Shown: positions 18,937-30,406, counted from the first letter of the stretch. The stretch: DNA of 64,000 nucleotides from Microbulbifer agarilyticus S89 (GCF_000220505.1 NZ_AFPJ01000034.1:1-64000); one strand, 5' to 3'. A program made the numbers and translations. The notes: generated by a model from the letters alone, not told the origin.

Positions 18937-19398
18937 TTATGCCGCTGCAGCGCTATTGATGGCCAGCGCGTAGAGTTCATCGCTGGTGGTCGCGTCGCGC
19001 AGTTTTTCCCGCACCCGGCTGTCGCTGAACAGGGCGGCAATCTCCGCCAGGGTATCCAGGTGTTCTTGTTCCGAGTCTTCGGGAACGAGCAGCGCAAACA
19101 GCAGGTCGACGGGCTGGCGGTCGATGGCGTCGAAGTCTACTGCAGGGGAGGTGGTGCAGAGCACACCAATCGGTTTTTCGCAGCCAGGCAGGCGGCAGTG
19201 GGGAATGGCGACCCCTTCGCCGATGCCGGTGGAGCCCAGTCGCTCACGGGCCACCAGCTGACTGAATACCGTATCGGCATCCAGCTCGGGAAACTGTTCA
19301 GAGATCGCCTGGGCGATATTGAGCAACAGCTTTTTCTTGCTACTCCCCGCCAGGTGGCAAAGGCTCAGGCGGGGAGAGAGTAATGCTTCCAATGTCAT
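18937..19398 (-). CDS. ptsN: Nitrogen regulatory IIA protein PtsN
   Basis: An EIIA-Ntr domain protein of 153 residues with the phosphorylatable His67 in EGVAIPHCRL. It receives phosphate from NPr and modulates K+ transport and stress responses by protein contacts. It lies 62 bases downstream of hpf in the rpoN gene block. Confidence 0.94.
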   Translation of the reverse strand: MTLEALLSPRLSLCHLAGSSKKKLLLNIAQAISEQFPELDADTVFSQLVARERLGSTGIGEGVAIPHCRLPGCEKPIGVLCTTSPAVDFDAIDRQPVDLLFALLVPEDSEQEHLDTLAEIAALFSDSRVREKLRDATTSDELYALAINSAAAA

Positions 19399-19460
19399 AA
19401 CGTACAGATGATCTAGCGATGCAGGTCAGCCGTTGCTCTTGGGTACTTTGAGTACTGAGG

Positions 19461-19754
19461 CTAGCGGTGACTGCGTAACTTCTCTTTGTGTTTCAGCAGC
19501 TGTCGGTCGAGTTTGTCCGTGAGCGAATCGATCGCTGCGTACATGTCGTCGGATTCCGAGTCGGCAAAAATATCCTTGTTGCCGTTGACATGCACCAGGG
19601 CCTCGGCTTTCTGCGTGAGTTTGTCGACAGACAGGGTGACCTGCGCATCGTTGACGAGGTCGTTGTGGCGGGAGAGCTTGTCCAGTTTGGTCAGGCAGTA
19701 ATCGCGAATGGCCGGAGTAACGTCTACATGGTGACCACTGATAATGATCTGCAT
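19461..19754 (-). CDS. hpf: Ribosome hibernation promoting factor (short form)
   Basis: A 97-residue HPF/RaiA-fold protein beginning MQIIISGHHVDVTPAIRDYCLTKLDKL. ATG at 19754 is preceded by AAGGAG, so the longer reading frame to 19802 is rejected. It is the short form without the dimerisation domain, which promotes 100S dimers together with RMF in gammaproteobacteria. Confidence 0.94.
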   Translation of the reverse strand: MQIIISGHHVDVTPAIRDYCLTKLDKLSRHNDLVNDAQVTLSVDKLTQKAEALVHVNGNKDIFADSESDDMYAAIDSLTDKLDRQLLKHKEKLRSHR

Positions 19755-19943
19755 GAATTTCTCCTTATTGGGTACAACACGAATCTTGTCGCACCCCCGC
19801 ACAGGGCGGCAACCCTACTAGGAAGTGCGTCAGAATGGAAGGATACACTGGGCGGAGAGCTATTGGTTGTACCGAATGCTGCTTTCCAGGCGTTAAATTG
19901 CCGGTTGCGCAGGCGAAATAGCGCCAAACGGTGACCCAGCTGG

Positions 19944-21407
19944 TTAGACCAGTCGCTTGCGCTCGCTGGAGGAGGGGATACCCATGGATTCCCGGTACTT
20001 GGCCACGGTGCGTCGCGCGACCTTGATGCCCTGGGCATCCAGTTCCTGGGTGATCTTGTTGTCGGAGAGTGGCTTGCGCGGCTGCTCGCCATCGATCAGC
20101 TTGCGGATCAGCGCGCGGATGGCGGTGGAGGAGGCGTCCTCACCGGAGTCGGTGCTCACGTGGCTGGAGAAGAAGTACTTGAGCTCGAATACGCCGCGCG
20201 GGGTAAGCATGTACTTCTGGGTGGTCACCCGCGAGATGGTGGATTCGTGCATGCCGATGGTCTCGGCGATATTCGCCAGCACCATGGGCTTCATGGCTTC
20301 GGGGCCCTGTTCGAAGAAGCCCTGCTGTTTTTCCACGATGCTGCTGGCGACCTTGAGCAGGGTCTCGTGACGGCTCTGCAGGCTCTTCAGGAACCAGCGC
20401 GCCTCTTGCAGGTTGTCGCGCAGGTAGTTGTTGTCACTGGAATTATCGGCTCGCTTGATCAGCGCAGCGTAGGTGTCATTGATGCGCAGCTTGGGCGTGG
20501 TTTCCGGGTTGAGCTCCACTACCCAGCGATCCTGCTTGCGGGTGACGATGACGTCCGGCACCACATACTGTGGTTCCTCACCGCCAAAGGCTTCACCGGG
20601 ATAGGGTGTGAGCGTCTGGATCAGGCGCATGACTTCGCCCAGTTGCGCCTCATTGAGTCGGGTGCGCCGGCTCAGTTGGCGAAAATCGCGTTTGCCCAGC
20701 AAATCGAGATGCTGGCTGACCACGGTGAGCGCCTGAGCCAGCCACGGTGTTTCCTCAGGCAGCTGGCGCAACTGCAGCATCAGGCTTTCACGCAGGTCGC
20801 GGGCGCCACAGCCAACGGGCTCAAGCTGCTGAATTGTTTTGAGAACCGCGGTGACCTCGTCGGCATCTACTTCCAGGGATTCCGCCAGCTCATCCACGCT
20901 CGCGTCGAGGAAGCCATTTGGCGCGATGGCATCAATTAATGCTTCGCCGATCTGCTTGTCGGGATCGGTAAGAGGGGTCAGGTTCAGTTGCCAAAGCAAG
21001 TGATCCTGCAGGCTTTCAGAAGCCGCATTGCGCTGCTCCAGCGCGTACTCCTCCATATCCCCCGAACCGCTGCTACTGCCTCCAGAGTAAATATCATCCC
21101 AGCGGGTATCTACTGGCAGGTCATCGGGGATATCGCTGTTCCATTCGCCATCGGCGGTGGCCTCTGGCTGGGGCTCGGGCGCGCTCTCGGTGCGCTCTTC
21201 GGCTTGTTGGGCGGGGGTGTTCTGGTCCTGGTGGGACTCACCGGCATGCTCGTCAAAATCCGACTCGAGCAGCGGATTGCTGTCCAGTGCGGATTGGATT
21301 TCCTGCTGGAGGTCCAGCGTCGACAGTTGCAGTAGACGGATAGCCTGCTGCAGCTGAGGCGTCATTGTCAGCTGTGTGCCGAGTTTTAACTGGAGTGACT
21401 GCTTCAT
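19944..21407 (-). CDS. rpoN: RNA polymerase sigma-54 factor
   Basis: A 487-residue sigma-54. Region I starts [29 protein letters not shown], an acidic region II spans about 50-115, then come the core-binding domain, the HTH ([11 protein letters not shown]), and the RpoN box [10 protein letters not shown] near residues 464-473. It directs nitrogen, motility and other promoters with enhancer-binding proteins. It sits between lptB and hpf. Confidence 0.97.
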   Translation of the reverse strand: MKQSLQLKLGTQLTMTPQLQQAIRLLQLSTLDLQQEIQSALDSNPLLESDFDEHAGESHQDQNTPAQQAEERTESAPEPQPEATADGEWNSDIPDDLPVDTRWDDIYSGGSSSGSGDMEEYALEQRNAASESLQDHLLWQLNLTPLTDPDKQIGEALIDAIAPNGFLDASVDELAESLEVDADEVTAVLKTIQQLEPVGCGARDLRESLMLQLRQLPEETPWLAQALTVVSQHLDLLGKRDFRQLSRRTRLNEAQLGEVMRLIQTLTPYPGEAFGGEEPQYVVPDVIVTRKQDRWVVELNPETTPKLRINDTYAALIKRADNSSDNNYLRDNLQEARWFLKSLQSRHETLLKVASSIVEKQQGFFEQGPEAMKPMVLANIAETIGMHESTISRVTTQKYMLTPRGVFELKYFFSSHVSTDSGEDASSTAIRALIRKLIDGEQPRKPLSDNKITQELDAQGIKVARRTVAKYRESMGIPSSSERKRLV

Positions 21408-21637
21408 AGGGGGTTGCCGACAGAAAAATCTGGCGATGCACCACCGTGAAGAATTTTATTCCTTCACCGGCGGATTAAGGCTCATTTCCTGCAGACTACC
21501 GCGGGGCGAGTAGGAAGACAAGGGGCAGGTTAAGCAATAAGTATGCCGAAAAAGTCACCTCTTGCGGAGTGGGGTGAAAAGGCGTGATGTGATTCTCTGA
21601 ACCACGTGTTCGAAGGGAATGGTTTCCCGGTTTTGGT

Positions 21638-22363
21638 TCAAATAATAAATTGATGGCCCAGGTACACATCTTTCACGCGTTTGTTGTCGGCGACGTCTCG
21701 GGGGTTGCCGGAGGCGATGATGTGGCCTTCGCTGACGATGTAGGCGATCTCGCAAATGTCGAGGGTCTCCCGCACGTTGTGGTCGGTGATCAGCACGCCA
21801 ATATCGCGATCGCGAAGGTGGCGAATGATCTGCTGAATATCGGCGACCGAAATGGGGTCAACACCGGCAAAGGGCTCGTCCAGTAGTACGAATGCGGGGT
21901 TGGTTGCCAGTGCCCGTGCAATTTCCACCCGGCGGCGTTCACCGCCGGAGAGCGCCATACCCAGGCTCTCGCGGATATGCGTGATATGGAATTCTTCCAG
22001 CAGCGACTCGAGCTGCTCCTTGCGCTGTGCGCGGTCGAGGTCTTTGCGGGTCTCCAGGATCGCCATGATGTTGTCCTGTACCGACAGGCGGCGGAATACC
22101 GAGGCCTCTTGCGGCAGGTAGCCAATACCCTTGCGGGCGCGGCCGTGCATGGAGAGGCCGGTAATGTCCTCGTCATCAATCAAAACCTGCCCGGCGTCTG
22201 CCTGAACCAGGCCCGCAATCATGTAGAAACAGGTGGTCTTGCCCGCGCCGTTGGGGCCAAGTAGGCCCACAACCTGCCCACTGGATACGCTCACAGACAC
22301 GTCCTGGACAACTTTGCGCTTTTTGTATTGCTTGGCGAGGTGTAGCGCCTGGAGCGTTGGCAT
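21638..22363 (-). CDS. lptB: LPS export ABC ATPase LptB
   Basis: A 241-residue ABC ATPase powering LPS extraction with LptFG. Walker A GPNGAGKT starts at residue 36, followed by the signature LSGGERRR, Walker [14 protein letters not shown] and the switch His in [10 protein letters not shown]. It lies downstream of lptA; the 230 bases between it and rpoN hold no gene. Confidence 0.96.
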   Translation of the reverse strand: MPTLQALHLAKQYKKRKVVQDVSVSVSSGQVVGLLGPNGAGKTTCFYMIAGLVQADAGQVLIDDEDITGLSMHGRARKGIGYLPQEASVFRRLSVQDNIMAILETRKDLDRAQRKEQLESLLEEFHITHIRESLGMALSGGERRRVEIARALATNPAFVLLDEPFAGVDPISVADIQQIIRHLRDRDIGVLITDHNVRETLDICEIAYIVSEGHIIASGNPRDVADNKRVKDVYLGHQFII

Positions 22364-22441
22364 TGCTTGATTCCGCTGTCAGCGCGTAATGCGCTGCTTG
22401 ATTTTGTTAGGCTCGGTTTTTACTGGGGTAAGGGCGTTGAG

Positions 22442-22975
22442 TTACTGCCCTTGCTGCGCCGGCTTGGCTTCCGGCTTCCAGATCATCTCGACGCGTTTCT
22501 TTTCCGACTGGCCGCGCGCTTTAATTTGCTCGCTGTTTAGGTCGTAGTCGATGCGTTCGGCGGTCAGGGTGTTGCCGTCGCGGTCGACGACCGCTTCACC
22601 GGTCAGTTGCAGGGCATCGTTGGCCACCAGGAATTCGATCCGCTGGGCGCGAGCCTTTACCGGATTGGTGCTTTCCTCGACCTGCTGTTGGAAGTGCGCA
22701 GGGGTGCCGGTGGCAACGACCTTGCTCAGTTCGCCTTTATCGTTACCGTGCAGCTCAACGCGATCGGCGCGAATCTGCAGGGTGCCCTGGCGTATGATGA
22801 CGTTGCCCAGATAGACGGAAAGGTTTTTGCTCCGGTCAGCCTCAAAGTTGTCTGATTTAACGCTCACGGGTTGTTGGCGGTCTTCGGGCAGTGCGATTGC
22901 CTGTGGGGCCACCCATGCGCAGGCTACGGTGAGCGCGAGTGCGGCAATGTGTCCGCGGGAATTAGCGAGTTTCAT
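22442..22975 (-). CDS. lptA: LPS transport periplasmic protein LptA
   Basis: Periplasmic bridge protein of the Lpt machine, about 177 residues with a Sec signal peptide ending APQAIA, followed by an OstA-like beta-jellyroll (SVKSDNFEADRSKNLSVYLGNV). ATG at 22975 has GGAAAG five bases upstream; an in-frame ATG at 22990 is the alternative. Either start lies inside the 3' end of lptC, giving translational coupling. Confidence 0.93.
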   Translation of the reverse strand: MKLANSRGHIAALALTVACAWVAPQAIALPEDRQQPVSVKSDNFEADRSKNLSVYLGNVIIRQGTLQIRADRVELHGNDKGELSKVVATGTPAHFQQQVEESTNPVKARAQRIEFLVANDALQLTGEAVVDRDGNTLTAERIDYDLNSEQIKARGQSEKKRVEMIWKPEAKPAQQGQ

Positions 22976-23525
22976 AGCGGCTTTCCACATTGGAGAGTAT
23001 TTTCACTGTGTCTTGTTTGAGGTCTGCCCGCAGGCCTTTGCCGGTAGTGACGTTGGCGCCATCGGTAATGGTAACAACTTTGTCGGTTTCGGCGAATTCT
23101 TCTCGGGGTTTCAGGGTGATTTTCGGGGTGCGCAGGGTAATACCCGGCTGTGGCAACTCCGAAATCGAGACATCTCCCTGAAGTACCACCCGCTGCCCAT
23201 TGTTGTAGGCAATACCCTTGCGGGACTCGGTGCGCCACTTGGTGTTCTCGTCCTGGTAAAACATCATGCGCGGTTCGGTGAGGTCGGCGCGGTCGCGGCG
23301 GGCAAACTGAAAGAAAGTAATACGCTCGGCGTCGACTTCGTAGGCCAGGTTGCCATCAATGTTGTAGTGGCGTGTGCGCGCATCGCGAATAACAAGATCG
23401 GCGGCGCGGTTGTGTTCCTGCTGGGTGGGGCGTTTGCCCAGCAGCTGCTCTGGCGGGCTTTCAGTAAACCAGAGGCCGGCCGAGATGAGGATCACCACGA
23501 TCACCAGGGGGAGCCAGGTGCGCAT
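22962..23525 (-). CDS. lptC: LPS export protein LptC
   Basis: A bitopic inner-membrane protein of 187 residues. One N-terminal TM helix (LPLVIVVILISAGLWF) is followed by a periplasmic LptC jellyroll that hands LPS to LptA. Its 3' end overlaps lptA by 14 bases, and it follows kdsC by 17 bases, as in other gammaproteobacteria. Confidence 0.93.
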   Translation of the reverse strand: MRTWLPLVIVVILISAGLWFTESPPEQLLGKRPTQQEHNRAADLVIRDARTRHYNIDGNLAYEVDAERITFFQFARRDRADLTEPRMMFYQDENTKWRTESRKGIAYNNGQRVVLQGDVSISELPQPGITLRTPKITLKPREEFAETDKVVTITDGANVTTGKGLRADLKQDTVKILSNVESRYETR

Positions 23526-23542
23526 TCCGTTGTTTCTTCCTT

Positions 23543-24100
23543 TTATCCGTCTGCTAAATAAGGAGCGAGGGCAGCCTCAAAGGTTCCCTGCGCGAGCATG
23601 ATACGGTCGCATACTTCCCTTACCGCGCCCATGCCGCCGCGGCGCTCGGTGACAAACAGTGCGCGCTCCTGCACCGGATGCGCGGCATCCGGTACTGCGA
23701 TCGGGCAGCCCACGCGAGTCATCAGTTGCAGGTCTGGGTAATCGTCGCCGACGTAGGCGATATTTTCCAGATCGTAGGGTTCGTTGGCGAACAGCTCCAG
23801 GAATGCGGTGTATTTGTCTTCGCGGCCCTGAATCAGGCGGGTAATGCCCAGGTCGTGTGCGCGCTTCTCAACCAGGGAGCTGCGGCGACCGGTAATGATC
23901 GCCACGGCCACACCGGATTTCTGCAGCATTTTAATGCCGTGCCCATCTAGGGTGTGGAAGGTTTTCTGTTCGTTGCCCTGATTGTCAAAGTACAGGCGGC
24001 CATCGGTGAGCACGCCGTCGACGTCGAGGATCAGGTGGCGCACCTTGCTCAGCTTCTCGAGAATTTGCTGCTGGCTGGCTTGAGAGGTGGGTTGGGTCAA
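23543..24100 (-). CDS. kdsC: Kdo 8-phosphate phosphatase KdsC
   Basis: An HAD-superfamily C0-type phosphatase of 185 residues that removes the phosphate from Kdo-8-P. The nucleophile Asp26 and Asp28 are in LDVDGVLTDG; GRRS and YVGDDYPDL follow as later HAD motifs. No ATG is available near the N-terminus, so TTG at 24100 is used. It lies 21 bases after kdsD. Confidence 0.94.
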   Translation of the reverse strand: MTQPTSQASQQQILEKLSKVRHLILDVDGVLTDGRLYFDNQGNEQKTFHTLDGHGIKMLQKSGVAVAIITGRRSSLVEKRAHDLGITRLIQGREDKYTAFLELFANEPYDLENIAYVGDDYPDLQLMTRVGCPIAVPDAAHPVQERALFVTERRGGMGAVREVCDRIMLAQGTFEAALAPYLADG

Positions 24101-24121
24101 GGGTGTCGTCCTTCAGTGCGG

Positions 24122-25096
24122 TCAGATAACGCCGGCGCGCAAAACATCATGCATGTGCAGCAGGCCGATGGGGTGGTGTTCCGGGTCTTCCACCACCAGC
24201 GCGGTGATTTTGTTGTCTTCCATAATACGCAGGGCCTCCGCGGCGAGCGTGTGCGCACTCACCGTCTTCGGGCGACGGCTCATCACCTGTTCCATGGTGG
24301 CAGCGTCCAGTTCCAGCTTCTGGTCGATCACCCGGCGCAGGTCACCGTCGGTGAATACCCCAATCAGGTGTCCGCTGCTGTCCACAATGGTGGTCATACC
24401 GAAGCCCTTGCTGGTCATCTCCAGCAGCGCTTTGGAAAGCGGCGTGTCCGGTGAAACCTGGGGGAGCTCTTCGCCTGCGTGCATGACATCGGCAACCTTG
24501 AGCAGCAGCTGCCGGCCGAGCGCTCCGCCAGGGTGGGAGAAGGCGAAATCCTCGGCGGTAAAGCCGCGCGCTTCGAGCAGTGCCACCGCCAGGGCATCGC
24601 CCATTACCAGGGTGACGGTGGTGGACGATGTTGGCGCCAGGTTCAGTGGGCAAGCCTCGGTTTCAACTGCGATGTCGAGATTGACGTCTGCAGACTGTGC
24701 CAGGGGGGAGTCTGCCTTGCCGGTCATGCTGATCAGGGGAATGCCCAGTCGCTTCAATAGCGGCAGCAGGGTAAGTACTTCCGCCGATGAGCCAGAATTG
24801 GATATGGCGATGACCACGTCGTGGCGGGTAATCATGCCCAGGTCGCCGTGGCTAGCCTCTCCCGGGTGCACAAAAAAGCTCGGTGTACCGGTGCTCGCGA
24901 GGGTGGCGGCTATTTTTCGGCCAATATGACCGGATTTGCCCATGCCCGACACGATTACCCGGCCGCTACAGCCCAACATAAGTTCACAGGCACGGTGAAA
25001 GTTGTCGTCAACGCGCGCTTCCAGTGCCGCCACCGCGGCAGTCTCCATGGATATGGTGCGGCGTCCCGCCTGGAGAATCAGGTCTTTACCCATCAT
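24122..25096 (-). CDS. kdsD: D-arabinose 5-phosphate isomerase KdsD
   Basis: Makes arabinose 5-phosphate for Kdo synthesis. About 324 residues: an SIS domain (GSSAEVLTLLPLLKRLGIPLI) and two C-terminal CBS domains. The ATG pair at 25096/25093 is preferred over an in-frame GTG at 25105. First gene of the minus-strand kdsD-kdsC-lptC-lptA-lptB run. Confidence 0.94.
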   Translation of the reverse strand: MMGKDLILQAGRRTISMETAAVAALEARVDDNFHRACELMLGCSGRVIVSGMGKSGHIGRKIAATLASTGTPSFFVHPGEASHGDLGMITRHDVVIAISNSGSSAEVLTLLPLLKRLGIPLISMTGKADSPLAQSADVNLDIAVETEACPLNLAPTSSTTVTLVMGDALAVALLEARGFTAEDFAFSHPGGALGRQLLLKVADVMHAGEELPQVSPDTPLSKALLEMTSKGFGMTTIVDSSGHLIGVFTDGDLRRVIDQKLELDAATMEQVMSRRPKTVSAHTLAAEALRIMEDNKITALVVEDPEHHPIGLLHMHDVLRAGVI

Positions 25097-25394
25097 TTGT
25101 CTCACTGTCTCGGGGCAGTCTCTAGCGTAGCTTTGCGGAAGCCGCCTGTTTGGTTGGCAGAAGTGCTAACCTATCAATATTGGCTCAAAAAGCGGCGCCT
25201 CAAGGCAAAGTGACCCAGTGCCGCTTGTCCGCGGGGCCGCCATGGTATAGTTTGCCGCCGCTAATGTCAGCAGCAGAGCCGGGGCGAATCCATAATCCGC
25301 CTTTTTGCGTAACCCAACGTGAATTTTCGGCGTCCCATGACACTTTTTGACGTTGTGGGCATCCAAGGGACGAATTGCCAATGGGAGATGACCT
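25097..25394. other. Divergent intergenic region where mlaFED would be expected
   Basis: About 300 bases between divergent kdsD and mlaC. A plausible plus-strand promoter is TTGTCC at 25225 with TATAGT at 25246, although the 15-base spacing is short. In the Pseudomonas gene order mlaF, mlaE and mlaD lie between these two genes; no fragment of them is recognisable. Confidence 0.55.
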
Positions 25395-26087
25395 GTGAGT
25401 GCACTCACTTCTACCTTTATTTCTACTGATAGCACTGGAAAGCGTTCTGGCTCCGCAGTGATGCGTGTCGTGCGCGCCGCGAGTCTGTGGATGTCTGCCG
25501 CGCTGCTGTGCCTGGTGGCGCCTTTCGCGACTGCCGCACAAAACCCCTATACCCTGATCGAAGGGGTTTCCGGGCAGCTGTTGAATACCATCCGCGCAGA
25601 GGGGCAGCACCTGAGCTCCAACCCGCAGCGTTACTACAACGCCGTCGACCGGGTTCTGGAGCCGGTGGTGGATTTCGATTTCATTGCCCGCGGTGTGATG
25701 GGCAACTACGCGAAGCAGGCGACCCCGGCTCAGCGCGCCAAATTCGCCAGCGCTTTTCGGCGTGACCTGGTTGCGACCTTTGCCCGTGGCGTTGCTACTT
25801 TCGGCAATCTCGACGTAAAGGTGATTAACCCTGGAACCGCACCGAAAGGCAACCGTGTCAATGTGTTGCAGGAAGTGCGTAGTAAAGAGGGTTTGACCAA
25901 GGTTTCCTACACCCTGGTGCGCAATCGCAGTGGCCAGTGGAAACTGATTAATGTGATCTTGAACGGGGTAAACCTGGGCAAGACGTTCCGCGGTCAGTTT
26001 GCCCAGGCCATGCAGGCAAACAGCGGCAATATCGACAAGGTGATTGCTGGCTGGTCTGCGGCCGACAAGGTTGCAGGTACGCCCTGA
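25395..26087 (+). CDS. mlaC: Phospholipid-binding periplasmic protein MlaC (Ttg2D)
   Basis: Shuttles phospholipids between the outer-membrane MlaA and the inner-membrane MlaFEDB. 230 residues from GTG at 25395, which has GGGAGA in good position; the ATG at 25461 (MRVVRAASLW) would give a shorter, more typical signal peptide, cleaved near FATAA. The mature part carries the family pattern YYNAVDRVLEPVVDFDFIARGVMGNY and YTLVRNRSGQWKLINVILNGVNLGKTFRGQF. Its usual operon partners mlaF, mlaE, mlaD and mlaB are absent on both sides. Confidence 0.92.
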   Translation: MSALTSTFISTDSTGKRSGSAVMRVVRAASLWMSAALLCLVAPFATAAQNPYTLIEGVSGQLLNTIRAEGQHLSSNPQRYYNAVDRVLEPVVDFDFIARGVMGNYAKQATPAQRAKFASAFRRDLVATFARGVATFGNLDVKVINPGTAPKGNRVNVLQEVRSKEGLTKVSYTLVRNRSGQWKLINVILNGVNLGKTFRGQFAQAMQANSGNIDKVIAGWSAADKVAGTP

Positions 26088-26198
26088 TCCCTGCGACGAA
26101 TTCTCACAGCGGTGTGCAGTGGCGGTAACGCGGCTGCGCACCGGGCGCTATTCCAGTACACTTGCGCGCTCTTTGTTATCCGATAGTAATTCCCTCCT

Positions 26199-26432
26199 AT
26201 GCAGCCAGATCAAATCAAGTCCCTGATTGAAGGGCACATTCCCGGCAGTAACGTAGAAGTCGCCTTTGAAGGTAGCCACCTGCAGCTGACCGTGGTCAGT
26301 GACGCGTTCAGCGGCCTCAGTCGCCTGAAGAAGCAGCAGCTGGTCTACGCGGCGCTGTCTGACAAAATCGCCGACGGCACCCTGCACGCGGTGCAAATGA
26401 AAACCCTCACGCCCGAAGAGGCTGGACTGTAA
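26199..26432 (+). CDS. ibaG: BolA-family protein IbaG
   Basis: A 77-residue BolA-like protein with the FxGxHLQLTVVSDAFSGLSRLKKQQLVYAAL core, typical of IbaG (YrbA) directly upstream of murA. BolA proteins pair with monothiol glutaredoxins in Fe-S handling; IbaG is linked to acid and envelope stress. It lies 48 bases upstream of murA. Confidence 0.93.
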   Translation: MQPDQIKSLIEGHIPGSNVEVAFEGSHLQLTVVSDAFSGLSRLKKQQLVYAALSDKIADGTLHAVQMKTLTPEEAGL

Positions 26433-26477
26433 TTTTTTGTGATGCAGGCACTTTTGTATCGCGATGGGAAACCGTAA

Positions 26478-27743
<1,266 letters not shown>

Positions 27744-27906
27744 CTCTCTTCTGTCGGGGCGGGTGCGAGCCCGCTTCCTTCTAGCGTTATTCTAGATTTT
27801 TATTGGCGCGGCCAAACAAGAGTCGATAAGCTCCCGGGGGATTTTGGGAGCCATATCCACGCACATTAGCCCGGGTATTTCGGGCTTACAGACAACCATA
27901 ATTGCT

Positions 27907-28545
27907 ATGCAGATCACTATTGCCCTGACCAAGGGGCGTATCCTCAAGGAAACTCTTCCGCTACTCGCGGCCGCAGGTTTGGAGCCGGCAGAAGATATTG
28001 CCAAAAGCCGTAAGCTGATTTTCCCAACCAACCAGGAAAATGTTCGCCTGCTCATCCTTCGTGGCTCCGACGTGCCCACCTATGTACAGCATGGCGCTGC
28101 GGATATGGGCGTGGCCGGTAAAGATAACCTGTTGGAGCACGATGACAGCAACATTTACGAGCCGCTGGATCTCAATATCGCGCGCTGCCGCCTGATGACG
28201 GCGGGTATCAAAGGGGCCCCACTGCCCAGTGGGCGTATCAAGGTTGCTACCAAGTTCGTGCAGTCAGCCAAGCGTTATTACGCTGCGCAGGGGCGCCAGG
28301 CCGATATCATCAAGTTGTATGGTGCGATGGAACTGGCGCCATTGATGGACCTTGCCGATGAAATTGTGGACATTGTTGATACCGGCAACACACTGAAAGC
28401 GAATGGCCTGGAAGCGCGCGATGAAATCGCAGATATCAGCAGTCGCCTGATTGTGAACAAGGCCTCCATGAAAATGAAGTATGGCCCGATCAACGCGCTG
28501 ATTGAGCAGTTGGCTGAAGCCGTGCGCGCCCGGAGCGGGGAGTAG
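27907..28545 (+). CDS. hisG: ATP phosphoribosyltransferase, short form HisG
   Basis: First step of histidine synthesis. 212 residues starting [12 protein letters not shown] at ATG 27907; the longer frame from 27844 is rejected because it adds no family homology. The C-terminal regulatory domain is absent, so this is the HisGS type that needs HisZ, which is not in the window. [14 protein letters not shown] provides the PRPP site. hisD follows after 6 bases. Confidence 0.95.
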   Translation: MQITIALTKGRILKETLPLLAAAGLEPAEDIAKSRKLIFPTNQENVRLLILRGSDVPTYVQHGAADMGVAGKDNLLEHDDSNIYEPLDLNIARCRLMTAGIKGAPLPSGRIKVATKFVQSAKRYYAAQGRQADIIKLYGAMELAPLMDLADEIVDIVDTGNTLKANGLEARDEIADISSRLIVNKASMKMKYGPINALIEQLAEAVRARSGE

Positions 28546-28551
28546 TCCTCC

Positions 28552-29868
28552 ATGAGTGATTTTTCCATACGCCGGCTGGATGCCGCATCGGCAGGATTTT
28601 CCATAGAGCTCGACGCTTTGCTGGCCTGGGAGTCGGTCGCCGACACGCGTGTTGAGTCGACGGTTGCGGAAATCCTGAGTGAGGTGCGGTCCCGTGGCGA
28701 TGCGGCGGTGATTGAGTTCACCAACCGTTTTGACCGTCGCGAGTTACAGCAGGCGCAAGACTTTTGCCTGCAGCACGAAGATTTACAGGCGGCGCTGACG
28801 CGGATCCCCGCGGATAAGCGGGCCGCGCTCGAGGCCGCGGCAGAGCGCGTGCGGGCCTATCACGAGCATCAATTGCAGGCATCCTGGCAGTATCAGGAGG
28901 CCGATGGCACGGTATTGGGTCAGCAGATCACCGCCATGGAACGGGTGGGAATCTATGTGCCCGGAGGTAAGGCGAGTTACCCTTCATCAGTACTAATGAA
29001 TGCCATCCCTGCTCGGGTTGCCGGTGTGGATGAAGTGCTGATGGTGGTGCCGGCTCCGGATGATCAGCTCAGTGACCTGGTGCTGGCGGCTGCGGCCATA
29101 GCCGGCGTCGACAAGGTGTTCACCATTGGTGGCGCACAGGCCGTTGCCGCGCTGGCGTACGGTACAGAGACTGTGGCCAAGGTCGATAAAATTGTCGGTC
29201 CGGGCAATATTTTCGTCGCCTCGGCCAAGCGCGCGGTGTTTGGCCAGGTGGCTATCGATATGATCGCCGGGCCTTCCGAGATTCTGGTGATCTGCGACGG
29301 CAAAACCGATCCGGACTGGATTGCCATGGATCTGCTGTCTCAGGCCGAGCACGATGAGCAGGCCCAGTCCATCCTGTTGAGCCCGGATGCCGACTTCCTG
29401 AATGCAGTGGAAGCGTCTCTGCAAAAACTACTGGCGGATTTGCCTCGCGAAGAGATTGCGAGTCGATCGCTAAAGGATCGCGGTGCATTGATTCTGGTGC
29501 GTGATATTGAGCAAGCGATTGAGGTTTCCAACCGGATCGCCCCGGAGCATCTCGAAGTGTCGGTAGATGCGCCGGAACAGTACCTGCCAAAGATTCGTCA
29601 TGCCGGTGCTATTTTCCTGGGTCGCTACACCGCGGAAGCACTTGGTGATTACTGTGCCGGGCCAAATCATGTCTTGCCTACCAGTGGCACTGCGCGCTTC
29701 TCCTCCCCGTTAGGGGTTTACGATTACCAGAAGCGCAGCTCGATTATTTTCTGTTCTCCGCAAGGTGCCGACACCCTCGGGCGGGTTGCCGCGACCTTGG
29801 CGAAAGGGGAGGGGTTGGATGCCCATGCCCGCTCTGCCGAATACCGCGTGCGGGACCGTTTAGAGTAA
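28552..29868 (+). CDS. hisD: Histidinol dehydrogenase
   Basis: Two-step oxidation of histidinol to histidine. 438 residues, with the full-length family pattern: [52 protein letters not shown] and the zinc-binding segments [10 protein letters not shown] and [19 protein letters not shown]. Cotranscribed with hisG. The hisC gene that follows in Pseudomonas is missing. Confidence 0.96.
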   Translation: MSDFSIRRLDAASAGFSIELDALLAWESVADTRVESTVAEILSEVRSRGDAAVIEFTNRFDRRELQQAQDFCLQHEDLQAALTRIPADKRAALEAAAERVRAYHEHQLQASWQYQEADGTVLGQQITAMERVGIYVPGGKASYPSSVLMNAIPARVAGVDEVLMVVPAPDDQLSDLVLAAAAIAGVDKVFTIGGAQAVAALAYGTETVAKVDKIVGPGNIFVASAKRAVFGQVAIDMIAGPSEILVICDGKTDPDWIAMDLLSQAEHDEQAQSILLSPDADFLNAVEASLQKLLADLPREEIASRSLKDRGALILVRDIEQAIEVSNRIAPEHLEVSVDAPEQYLPKIRHAGAIFLGRYTAEALGDYCAGPNHVLPTSGTARFSSPLGVYDYQKRSSIIFCSPQGADTLGRVAATLAKGEGLDAHARSAEYRVRDRLE

Positions 29869-29878
29869 CGTCCGTGGC

Positions 29879-30370
29879 CTAATCGCTCGATGCAGCAGCG
29901 GCCGGTGGGATTTTCGTTGCCTGCCAGGCCACTGCCTGCCACTTGCCACTCCGTTTGACGAAGGTCCCGGTGTTGAAGAATTCGCTCTTCTCCGGTTGCT
30001 TCGCCGTTGTGTCGGCGCCACTAGGTTCAGCCACAAGCCGGAAGGTAATCACCGCGGTATTCCCGAATAGCCGGATGTCCGTGTCCTCAGCCCGGTAAGT
30101 GATACTTGCGGCCGCTTGCTTGGCCTCGCCTTCCGCTTCCCGCATGCCCTCGATGATTTTTTTCTTGCCAAAACGCTGTCCACTCGAGCTGGTATAGACC
30201 AGGTCGTCTGCCCAGAAGCGCTCATGCACTTTGATGTCACTGACGGCACCGGCAAGGAACTGGTCTAGCATGGTATTCAGGTCGTTTTGGTCGCTGGCGA
30301 AAGCGGTGCTCGAGAGTAGCGTTGCGAGCGTCAGTAGGAGCGCTTTAAAAGCGTTATTTGAGCAGGTCAC
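29879..30370 (-). CDS. Secreted SnoaL/NTF2-like (DUF4440-type) protein
   Basis: A 163-residue protein with a signal peptide (FKALLLTLATLLSSTAFA) and an NTF2-like cone fold suggested by LNTMLDQFLAGAVSDIKVHERFWADDLVYTSSSGQRFGKKKII and a C-terminal strand pair GTFVKRSGKWQAVAWQATKI. It probably acts in the periplasm. Function unknown; family members are enzymes or binding proteins. GTG start. It lies downstream of the DegS/AlgW gene in the position taken by hisC in related chromosomes. Confidence 0.7.
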   Translation of the reverse strand: MTCSNNAFKALLLTLATLLSSTAFASDQNDLNTMLDQFLAGAVSDIKVHERFWADDLVYTSSSGQRFGKKKIIEGMREAEGEAKQAAASITYRAEDTDIRLFGNTAVITFRLVAEPSGADTTAKQPEKSEFFNTGTFVKRSGKWQAVAWQATKIPPAAAASSD

Positions 30371-30406
30371 TGTTTATCTTCTCCTGTCGGCCTTTGCTGT
30401 GCTTTT

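Noticed and set aside
27844..27906. N-terminal extension of HisG
   Set aside because: HisG proteins begin at the [15 protein letters not shown] strand; the extra 21 residues have no counterpart and cross a hairpin.
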